Shown here in pieces: positions 1-5,676 of a stretch of 9,312 nt of DNA. A program made the translations under genes and the position numbers. How positions within the stretch are numbered: the first letter of the stretch is position 1; every line of letters begins with the position of its first letter. Where the stretch lies: assembly GCA_949285775.1 (NCBI GenBank), contig CASEAD010000010.1, positions 1-9,312 on the forward strand. Reading direction: 5' to 3'. This DNA comes from an uncultured bacterium. Its GTDB lineage: Bacteria > Bacillota_I > Bacilli_A > RF39 > UBA660. The notes under the pieces are model-generated. The model was not told the DNA's origin. It saw only the letters and a program-made list of their open reading frames with translations, and made no database searches.

Positions 1-1811
1 ATATTAGTAAGTGTCCCCGTTAAAACAAATGTCTTATCCATAAAGTATTCATTTTCCTTTTTTAAATTAGTATTTATATATTTAGTATTAACTCCATAAT
101 CCTTTAACTTATTTATAATATTAATATTAAACTCATCCCTAAAATAATTAACTATATTATCCGCTATAACATTACCAATATCTTTTATCTCAGTTAATTC
201 CTCTTTAGAAGCATTCATAATATTATCTAACGTATTATAATGTTTTGCTAAAACCCTGGCAGTTTTACTACCAACTTGCTTAATACCTAAAGCAAATAAC
301 AATCTCTCTAAAGAATTACTCTTACTATTCTCAATACTATTAAATAAATTCTCTATCGATTTCTTACCATATCCTTCCATAGTTTCTAATTCACTAGCAT
401 ACTTCTTTAAATCATATATATCACTTATATCTTTTATATAACCATAATTATATAAATCTTCCATTATATTATCTCCTAATCCTTCAATATTCATAGCGTC
501 CTTACTAGCATAATGTATCAAATTCTCTACTTTTCTAGCATTACAATTTATATTAGGACAAAAATAATCAGCTTCTTCCTCTTTTCTTATAATATCAGTT
601 CCACATATAGGACATTTATCTATCATAACAAAAGGCTTCTGCGATCCATCTCTTCTTTCTATTAAAGGACTTCCCACTGCTGGAATAACATCCCCCGCTT
701 TATATACTGATACAATATCCCCTATTCTAATATCCTTATTAACAATATTATCCTCATTATGAAGAGTAGCCCTTTTTACAGTAGATCCCGCTACTATTAC
801 AGGTTCCAATACAGCATTAGGAGTAATCTGACCAGTCCTACCAACCGTAAATATTATATCTAATAATTTAGTATAAACAATCTCCGCAGGAAACTTATAA
901 GCAATACACCATTTAGGATATTTAGAAGTATACCCTAAACTTTGTTGCATATTAATATCATTTACCTTAACAACAACACCATCTATATCATAATCCAAAC
1001 TCTGTCTTTTATTACCCATATCCTTAATAAAATTTAATATCCCCTCAGTATCATTAACAACCCTATTATTAGGATTAATTCTAAAACCTAACTCTTTCAT
1101 AAAATTCAAAGCCTCTTCATGAGTATTTATCCCATAATCAAGAGGATTAGGCAAATGATATATCCAAGCTTCTAATTTTCTCTTAGCAACTTCCCTAGAA
1201 TCTAATAATTTAATAGACCCACTAGCAGCATTACGACAATTTTGAAGAATAGGTAACCCCTCTTTCTCTCTAACTTTATTTAACTCCTCTAAAGTCTTCT
1301 TACTCATATATATTTCTCCACGAACCTCAATATCAATATCCCGATTCAAAGAAAGAGGAATAGTTTTAATAGTCTTAACATTATTAGTAATATCATCTCC
1401 CGTAACACCATTACCTCTAGTTGCCGCTCTCACTAATTTACCATGCTCATAATGCAAAGAAACAGACAAACCATCTATTTTAAGCTCACATACATATTGA
1501 GGATTAAAACCCTCTTTTTTTATTCTATCAGCAAAATCCCTAATCTCTTCTTCATTAAAAACATCACTAATAGATAACATAGGAATAGTATGCCTAACCT
1601 TATCAAACCCTTCTATAACATCTCCCCCTACCCTAACTGTAGGTGAATCATCTTTCTTTAAATAAGGATATTCTCTTTCTAACTCTATTAATTCTCTTAA
1701 ATACTTATCAAACTCTTGATCACTAATAGTAGGATTATCTAATATATAATAATTATAATTAGCATCATTTAATATCTTAGTTAATTCTAGAACTCTCTTA
1801 CTAGCATCCAT
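1..1811 (-). CDS. ligA: NAD-dependent DNA ligase LigA (3' end cut off by the window edge)
   Basis: LigA seals nicks in duplex DNA during replication and repair, using NAD+ to adenylate its own lysine. I read 603 residues from the ATG at 1811 with no interruption. The N-terminal Ia domain has the YNYYILD stretch near residues 19-25. The adenylation motif KIDG follows at 111-114 with catalytic K111, and TRGNGVTGDD lies at 131-140. The OB-fold region around 305-380 contains AYKFPAE. The zinc site is C400, C403, C418 and C423, followed by helix-hairpin-helix repeats at about 475-560. The BRCT domain begins at about 592 (KTFVLTGTL) and is cut. Family members have about 670 residues, so roughly 65 are missing. 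The usual NPRNAAAGS motif reads NCRNAASGS at 191-199. The ATG lies 4 bases after the stop of the rubredoxin gene, with a GGAAG-type ribosome binding site inside that gene's last codons, so it is the last visible gene of a three-gene operon. Confidence 0.97.
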   Translation of the reverse strand, partial: MDASKRVLELTKILNDANYNYYILDNPTISDQEFDKYLRELIELEREYPYLKKDDSPTVRVGGDVIEGFDKVRHTIPMLSISDVFNEEEIRDFADRIKKEGFNPQYVCELKIDGLSVSLHYEHGKLVRAATRGNGVTGDDITNNVKTIKTIPLSLNRDIDIEVRGEIYMSKKTLEELNKVREKEGLPILQNCRNAASGSIKLLDSREVAKRKLEAWIYHLPNPLDYGINTHEEALNFMKELGFRINPNNRVVNDTEGILNFIKDMGNKRQSLDYDIDGVVVKVNDINMQQSLGYTSKYPKWCIAYKFPAEIVYTKLLDIIFTVGRTGQITPNAVLEPVIVAGSTVKRATLHNEDNIVNKDIRIGDIVSVYKAGDVIPAVGSPLIERRDGSQKPFVMIDKCPICGTDIIRKEEEADYFCPNINCNARKVENLIHYASKDAMNIEGLGDNIMEDLYNYGYIKDISDIYDLKKYASELETMEGYGKKSIENLFNSIENSKSNSLERLLFALGIKQVGSKTARVLAKHYNTLDNIMNASKEELTEIKDIGNVIADNIVNYFRDEFNINIINKLKDYGVNTKYINTNLKKENEYFMDKTFVLTGTLTN

Positions 1812-1815
1812 TATC

Positions 1816-2418
1816 TCACTCTTCCTTTAATTTAAACATTTCCCTACCAACACCACAAATAGGACACTTATAATCATCTGGCAAACTATCACCATAATAA
1901 ACATAACCACACACCGTACAAACCCAAGCAGTCTTACCACTAGTAGTCACAACTTTAACCAATTCATCCTTATGTTCTTGATAATAACCATAAGTCATCT
2001 CTTTACCATCACTAAATTTATCTGCTTCTATTAACTTACCAATAAATAAAGTATGTGTATCATTTTCTATCATATCAACCTTCTCACATACCATATACCC
2101 TAAAGAACCCTTAATAACATTAACTCCCTCTACCTCTTCAACACCAACACTTTCAAATTTATTATAATCTCTCATAGACTTCATACCAAAATTAATAATT
2201 ATCTTAGGATCAATTCCTTCACCTAATACAGATAAAGCAAAAATATTATTATCTTTCATTAATTTATTAGTATAATTTTTCTTCATAACAGCAACCCCTA
2301 TTAAAGGATTATCTCCTCCACTTATTTGACTAACCGCATCAACACAACAACCACCACCTACAGTAGTTAATATATACATCCCCTGCGATATTTTCCTTAC
2401 AATACTCTTATCTCTCAT
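1816..2418 (-). CDS. Flavin reductase-like / rubredoxin fusion (high-molecular-weight rubredoxin, Hrb type)
   Basis: This 200-residue protein joins an FMN-binding flavin-reductase-like domain (about 1-155) to a C-terminal rubredoxin (about 163-197). In anaerobes such fusions pass electrons from NAD(P)H to flavodiiron proteins or rubrerythrins that detoxify oxygen, peroxide or nitric oxide. That role is known for the family and only inferred here, as no such partner is in the window. The rubredoxin iron ligands are C167, C170, C185 and C188. Only 14 residues separate the two CxxC pairs, which is the short rubrerythrin-tail style, not the roughly 30 of free rubredoxin. NYTNKLMK near residue 48 is typical of the flavin domain. 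I chose the ATG at 2418 over an in-frame GTG at 2430 because GAGGTG sits 4 bases before the ATG and overlaps the GTG. It lies 34 bases after the upstream gene with no terminator, and 4 bases before ligA. Confidence 0.9.
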   Translation of the reverse strand: MRDKSIVRKISQGMYILTTVGGGCCVDAVSQISGGDNPLIGVAVMKKNYTNKLMKDNNIFALSVLGEGIDPKIIINFGMKSMRDYNKFESVGVEEVEGVNVIKGSLGYMVCEKVDMIENDTHTLFIGKLIEADKFSDGKEMTYGYYQEHKDELVKVVTTSGKTAWVCTVCGYVYYGDSLPDDYKCPICGVGREMFKLKEE

Positions 2419-2422
2419 AATA

Positions 2423-2428
2423 CACCTC
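2423..2428 (-). promoter_or_regulatory. Ribosome binding site that fixes the rubredoxin-fusion start
   Basis: GAGGTG on the minus strand lies 4 bases before the ATG at 2418. The longer reading from GTG at 2430 would put this site inside the coding region with no site of its own, so the shorter protein is preferred. Confidence 0.8.
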
Positions 2429-2452
2429 ACTATTTATATAATTATTATCCTC

Positions 2453-2977
2453 TTAATTAATATTATAATTCCTTAAATATCCCCTATACACCATCGTAAT
2501 ATTATCAATATTTAAAAAATCTATAGGAGACACTATACTAGGTAAATTATTCCTTATCTTAGCACTCTCTAATAAATATTTTATAAACTCAGCACAATAA
2601 AACTGATTCTTTAAAGAAACCCTCCTATTAATCGCAACACACATAAGTCCTATTAAATTAAACTTATATAGTCCCTTCTTCCTCTTAAAATACTTTATCT
2701 TCTTCTTAATCTTCTTATACTGCTCATCAGTTACCTCTATATAAAATATCTCTGACTTAGTATTCTTAAACCTTTTAAACGTACCATACTTACATGACTC
2801 ATGCACAAATCCTCCAATAAAAGCAATATAAGGATTAAGCCTCCCAAAAGAATACATCTCTTCTAAATTCTCATCTAAAGATATAGATACATGTGTAAAT
2901 TCATCTCTCCTTACTACCCTAATAACCCTAGATAGTATAGTCCCTGTATATGTCAAAACAATATATATCTTCCTCAT
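2453..2977 (-). CDS. Permuted papain-like cysteine hydrolase (YiiX/YebB, peptidase C92-like)
   Basis: This 174-residue protein looks like a circularly permuted NlpC/P60-type (papain-like) amidase or peptidase. The expected signature is present: a histidine early in a strand (FTHVSISLD, H29) and a cysteine starting a helix late in the protein (FYCAEFIKYLL, C128, with E130 two residues on). Family members are predicted to cleave amide or thioester bonds, but most are untested and I cannot name a substrate. There is no signal peptide, lipobox or membrane segment, so a cytoplasmic location is likely. Residues 86-105 are strongly lysine-rich (KKIKKKIKYFKRKKG). It is first in an operon with the rubredoxin fusion and ligA, behind a good sigma-A promoter at 3009-3037. 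The start is preceded by AAGGAG only 2 bases from the ATG and by a second AAAGG 12 bases away. The fold assignment rests on motif placement alone. Confidence 0.7.
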   Translation of the reverse strand: MRKIYIVLTYTGTILSRVIRVVRRDEFTHVSISLDENLEEMYSFGRLNPYIAFIGGFVHESCKYGTFKRFKNTKSEIFYIEVTDEQYKKIKKKIKYFKRKKGLYKFNLIGLMCVAINRRVSLKNQFYCAEFIKYLLESAKIRNNLPSIVSPIDFLNIDNITMVYRGYLRNYNIN

Positions 2978-3008
2978 AACTCCTTAATACCTTTCTAAAT
3001 CTATATAC

Positions 3009-3037
3009 ATTATATCATTATTTAAATATTAATTCAA
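3009..3037 (-). promoter_or_regulatory. Sigma-A promoter of the papain-like/rubredoxin/ligA operon
   Basis: On the minus strand a -35 TTGAAT (3037-3032) is separated by 17 bases from a perfect -10 TATAAT (3014-3009). Transcription should start near 3002, giving a leader of about 25 bases. The -35 lies only about 15 bases past the T-run of the spoVS terminator, so the two units are packed but separable. Confidence 0.75.
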
Positions 3038-3048
3038 TAAAGATAACA

Positions 3049-3080
3049 CAAAGAAAAAAAGAAGCCAATTACTTAGCTTC
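3049..3080 (-). terminator. Intrinsic terminator of spoVS, with the stop codon in its loop
   Basis: The minus strand forms an 8-base-pair stem, GAAGCTAA (3080-3073) with TTGGCTTC (3068-3061), including one T-G wobble. The loop is GTAA (3072-3069), a GNRA-type tetraloop. Seven Ts, a C and three Ts follow. The spoVS TAA stop (3071-3069) is the last three bases of the loop, and the left arm is formed by the last sense codons of spoVS. Confidence 0.85.
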
Positions 3081-3329
3081 TACAATTAATTTAATAGCAG
3101 TTCTTTCTTCACCATCTATCTGTATATCAGTAAATGCCGGAATGCAAACCAAATTCTTCCCTGAAGGTGCTACAAAACCTCTCGCAATAGCAATCGCTTT
3201 AATAGCTTGATTTAGTGCTCCAGCTCCTATTGCTTGAATTTCAACAGAACCTTTTTCACGAAATACATTAGCAAGTGCTCCAGCTACTGAATTAGGATTA
3301 GATTTAGTCCCTACTTTTAATGTTTCCAT
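3069..3329 (-). CDS. spoVS: Stage V sporulation protein S
   Basis: SpoVS is a small Alba-like protein needed for spore coat assembly and late sporulation in Bacillus, and it is widely conserved in spore formers and some relatives. The 86-residue length matches the Bacillus protein. The highly conserved core is intact: SNPNSVAGALA near residues 10-20, the IQAIGAGALNQA stretch at about 31-42, and ARGFVAPSG followed by IPAFTDI and IDGEERTAIKLIVE to the end. The ATG at 3329 has a strong AAAGGAG 8 bases upstream. The gene lies 68 bases after the HD/kinase gene with only a weak candidate promoter between them, so readthrough from upstream is possible. It ends in a strong terminator that contains its own stop codon. 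Its presence suggests a sporulating lineage but does not prove that this strain sporulates, since SpoVS also occurs in some non-sporulating bacteria. Confidence 0.97.
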   Translation of the reverse strand: METLKVGTKSNPNSVAGALANVFREKGSVEIQAIGAGALNQAIKAIAIARGFVAPSGKNLVCIPAFTDIQIDGEERTAIKLIVEAK

Positions 3330-3337
3330 ATACTTTT

Positions 3338-3344
3338 CTCCTTT
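3338..3344 (-). promoter_or_regulatory. spoVS ribosome binding site
   Basis: AAAGGAG on the minus strand lies 8 bases before the ATG at 3329. The 11-base string ATTTAGAAAGG that contains most of it recurs exactly in the leader of the papain-like gene (3000-2990). Confidence 0.8.
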
Positions 3345-3361
3345 CTAAATACCTACAGTTA

Positions 3362-3390
3362 ATAATATGTATGATATTTAAAAAAATGAA
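3362..3390 (-). promoter_or_regulatory. Weak candidate promoter for spoVS
   Basis: On the minus strand, TTCATT (3390-3385) is followed after 17 bases by TATTAT (3367-3362). The -10 matches consensus at 5 of 6 positions but the -35 at only 3. It is listed because the spacing matches the other four promoters here and spoVS begins 33 bases on. I saw no convincing sigma-H site, although Bacillus spoVS uses one. Confidence 0.35.
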
Positions 3391-3397
3391 ATAAATA

Positions 3398-4738
3398 TTA
3401 TTTAGTTAAACCATATTTATCCTTAAAAGACTTTATATATCTTTTTCTCATTTTAGGAAGTATTTGTGAAGCAACTTCAATAGTCACATCATTTACCCCC
3501 ATCGAAGATGTATCTAACAAAAGCATATTTTCTACACTACTTGTAAATAAATTATTTAGATCATTTAAACATTTATTATATTCCTCTATATTACCTTGAC
3601 TTAAAAAACTTCTCTTTTCTAAAGATAAACTAGATAAATAATCTCTTTTTAATGAAGTAAGAGGATTAGCATATGTAATAACCAAAAAATCAATTAATTT
3701 TTTAGAAACTTGCAAATATTTGTCTCTAGTCATTATATATTGTTCTTTCCCCACATCTCCTCTAACATATCTTCTATAATTCCATATCTGTCTATCATTT
3801 ATAGACCTATCAATTAAAATTATCTCTTTATCTAACCCCAAAACATTTTCTAATTCTCTAGTAACATCTTCTATAATTGCAACATTTAATTTAAAAGAAC
3901 TTACATCTTTATATTTTTCTCTAAATACCTCTTTAAAATATTTAGAAGTAGTAAACTCTTCAATTAATTCTACATTAAATCCTCCTTTTTTAAAGAAATC
4001 ATATAAATTATTAATAGTAGTTGTCTTACCAGTTCTAGGAGTACCACTAAACTCAATAACAAAAGGTTTAGATAATACACATAAAGACTTTAATCTTTGT
4101 AATTCAATCTTCTGAGCATGTAACATTCTTAATCTTTTATAATAATCCCTATTATCATTAAAAATAGTATCTCTTAAAAACAAATCTTCTTTATTATAAA
4201 ATACCTTATCTAATATATCTTTTAATCTACAAAAAATTGGTAAATTCTCATCCTCATTATATATTAAACTCCTATAAACTTCAGTATAATACCATCTTTG
4301 ACTTTCTTCTCCCCTTTTAAAACTTGAAAAATCTCTAATACCAGTTTTTTCAAATTTCAAATATAAATCTTCTAAATTATTAATCTTATCAGCACATATA
4401 ACTAATTTATTCCTAAGTGGAAGCCTTTTAGTTTCTTCTATTGTATGTTTTTTTCTTTCTTCCCAAGATAAAGATTTATCTGGTTCTGATGCCCCCATTA
4501 CTAAAAAAGCAATCTCAGAACCAAAATACTTATTAATATCCTCTATAGTAAAGTTAGTATCTTCTACCACATCATGCAAATAGCCTGCCACTACTACATT
4601 ATCATCATACCCATATGATTCTAATAAATCTCCAACACCAATAGGATGCATAACCATAGGCTTATCTGGTTCGCTTTTCCTAACTTGTCCCCTATGTGCT
4701 TCTATTGCAAATAATTTAGCTTTTTCTTTAATATTCAT
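3398..4738 (-). CDS. HD hydrolase (SpoT/MESH1-like) fused to a P-loop kinase-like domain
   Basis: The N-terminal half (about 1-180) matches the metal-dependent HD domain of (p)ppGpp hydrolases. AHRGQVRK is at 14-21, then H31 in MHPIGV, the LHDVVEDT signature at 54-61 (H55, D56, E59, D60), and D117 in CADKINNL. There is no alarmone-synthetase or TGS domain, so it resembles a stand-alone small alarmone hydrolase. The C-terminal half (about 222-430) is a P-loop domain. Its Walker A is GTPRTGKTT (232-240), followed by an acidic ELIEEF at 258-262, a deoxynucleoside-kinase-like DRS..DR motif at 310-316, and arginines in a lid-like region (SLKRDYLSSLSLEKR, 362-376). A kinase or other NTPase acting on a nucleotide or similar substrate is inferred. 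GGGAGG lies 7 bases before the ATG and a sigma-A promoter precedes it. The substrates of both halves are unknown, and a HD phosphohydrolase of another nucleotide is the main alternative for the N-terminal half. Confidence 0.85.
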   Translation of the reverse strand: MNIKEKAKLFAIEAHRGQVRKSEPDKPMVMHPIGVGDLLESYGYDDNVVVAGYLHDVVEDTNFTIEDINKYFGSEIAFLVMGASEPDKSLSWEERKKHTIEETKRLPLRNKLVICADKINNLEDLYLKFEKTGIRDFSSFKRGEESQRWYYTEVYRSLIYNEDENLPIFCRLKDILDKVFYNKEDLFLRDTIFNDNRDYYKRLRMLHAQKIELQRLKSLCVLSKPFVIEFSGTPRTGKTTTINNLYDFFKKGGFNVELIEEFTTSKYFKEVFREKYKDVSSFKLNVAIIEDVTRELENVLGLDKEIILIDRSINDRQIWNYRRYVRGDVGKEQYIMTRDKYLQVSKKLIDFLVITYANPLTSLKRDYLSSLSLEKRSFLSQGNIEEYNKCLNDLNNLFTSSVENMLLLDTSSMGVNDVTIEVASQILPKMRKRYIKSFKDKYGLTK

Positions 4739-4745
4739 ATAATAA

Positions 4746-4751
4746 CCTCCC
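4746..4751 (-). promoter_or_regulatory. Ribosome binding site of the HD/kinase gene
   Basis: GGGAGG on the minus strand lies 7 bases before the ATG at 4738. It supports that start and predicts efficient translation. Confidence 0.8.
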
Positions 4752-4760
4752 TATACAAAT

Positions 4761-4789
4761 AGTATAAATAAACTATCTTATTAATTCAA
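4761..4789 (-). promoter_or_regulatory. Sigma-A promoter of the HD/kinase gene
   Basis: TTGAAT (4789-4784), a 17-base spacer and TATACT (4766-4761) on the minus strand. Transcription should start near 4754, giving a leader of only about 15 bases that begins just before the ribosome binding site. The promoter follows directly after the SDR terminator. Confidence 0.7.
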
Positions 4790-4814
4790 CAAAATTAACT
4801 AATATTTATCTCAA

Positions 4815-4852
4815 TTAAAAAAAGAAAAATCTATGACTCACATCATAGATTA
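4815..4852 (-). terminator. Intrinsic terminator of the SDR gene, overlapping its stop codon
   Basis: On the minus strand AATCTATGA (4851-4843) pairs perfectly with TCATAGATT (4836-4828) over 9 base pairs. The six-base interval TGTGAG could close further by a T-G wobble to leave a GTGA loop, again GNRA-like. Three Ts, a C and seven Ts follow. The stem begins at the second base of the TAA stop (4852-4850). Confidence 0.88.
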
Positions 4853-5608
4853 CACAGCAGTATATCCACCATCTATTGGTAATATTACACCCGTTACATA
4901 ACTAGCCTCATCACTCGCTAAGAAAATTGCTCCTGCATTTAATTCTCCTTCCCTGCCATATCTACCTAATGGTACAGTAGCCTTCATATAATTAGTAAAT
5001 TCTTCTGTATCTAAAGTTTCTTGTGTTAGTTCCGTAGCAAAATAACCAGGACATATAGCATTACAAGTAATATTATATTTAGCAAGCTCTGCCGCTACTG
5101 CTCTAGTAAAGTTTACTACACCACCCTTAGATGAATGATATGCCACAGTATCCATTGCCGTATTACCTACTAACCCATACATAGAAGCTATATTAATTAT
5201 CCTACCATAATTATTTTTCTTCATAATATTAGCAAAAGCCCTAGTAACATAGAAAACACTAGTTAAATCAGTATCAATAGTAAATTGCCATTCTTCATCA
5301 GTCATATTAAGAACACCATTATTCTTAGCAGAACCTGCACAATTAACTAATACATCTACTTTACCAAACTCTTCCTCTGCTTTCATAGCAGCATTATTAA
5401 CATCTTCTACATTAGTAACATCACACTTTATAGGTAAACACCTAACACCCATACTTCTAATTTCTTCAGCTAATGCTTCTAATCTATCTATTCTTCTAGC
5501 CGTAATTACCAAATCAGCTCCTTGCTTAGCAAACCCCTTAGCCATCTGAGCGCCTAAACCACTAGATGCTCCTGATACTACTACTACTCTTCCTTTTAAA
5601 TTAAACAT
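4850..5608 (-). CDS. Short-chain dehydrogenase/reductase (classical SDR, gluconate 5-dehydrogenase/FabG-like)
   Basis: This is a complete 252-residue classical SDR, the usual length for the family, expected to be a soluble NAD(P)-dependent oxidoreductase. The Rossmann nucleotide-binding motif is SGASSGLG at 12-19. ARR at 37-39 after the second strand hints at NADP(H) but does not prove it. CDVT is at 62-65 and NCAG at 89-92. The catalytic serine, tyrosine and lysine are S142, Y157 and K161 (the YHSSK motif), and CPGYFATEL at 186-194 follows. The position often held by a catalytic asparagine is D114 in DTDLTSVF, a known variant. The C-terminal SYVTGVILPIDGGYTAV is typical. The overall pattern resembles gluconate 5-dehydrogenases and other sugar-acid or 3-oxoacyl reductases, but the substrate cannot be read from sequence. 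It is transcribed alone from a strong promoter and ended by a strong terminator. Confidence 0.93.
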   Translation of the reverse strand: MFNLKGRVVVVSGASSGLGAQMAKGFAKQGADLVITARRIDRLEALAEEIRSMGVRCLPIKCDVTNVEDVNNAAMKAEEEFGKVDVLVNCAGSAKNNGVLNMTDEEWQFTIDTDLTSVFYVTRAFANIMKKNNYGRIINIASMYGLVGNTAMDTVAYHSSKGGVVNFTRAVAAELAKYNITCNAICPGYFATELTQETLDTEEFTNYMKATVPLGRYGREGELNAGAIFLASDEASYVTGVILPIDGGYTAV

Positions 5609-5635
5609 CTCTTCACACTACCTTTCTACAATATA

Positions 5636-5664
5636 AGTATACTTGTTTTAATTTAATTAGTCAA
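5636..5664 (-). promoter_or_regulatory. Sigma-A promoter of the SDR gene, with a palindrome over the -10
   Basis: TTGACT (5664-5659), 17 bases, TATACT (5641-5636) on the minus strand. This is the strongest-looking promoter together with the one at 7015-7043, which has identical hexamers. The -10 sits inside a perfect 10-base palindrome, AAGTATACTT (5635-5644), which could be an operator. Transcription should start near 5629. The leader has AAAGG 12 bases before the ATG and GAAGAG directly before it. Confidence 0.75.
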
Positions 5665-5676
5665 TAATTATTATAC

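Noticed and set aside
2419..2430. GTG start giving a four-residue longer rubredoxin fusion
   Set aside because: The GTG lies within the ribosome binding site of the ATG at 2418.
3330..3397. Sigma-H promoter for spoVS, as in Bacillus
   Set aside because: I found no pair of elements with the sigma-H consensus and spacing. Only a weak sigma-A-like site is present.
3375..3400. Possible terminator after the HD/kinase gene
   Set aside because: There is a T-run, but the preceding sequence can form only a very short A-T hairpin, so termination is not convincing.
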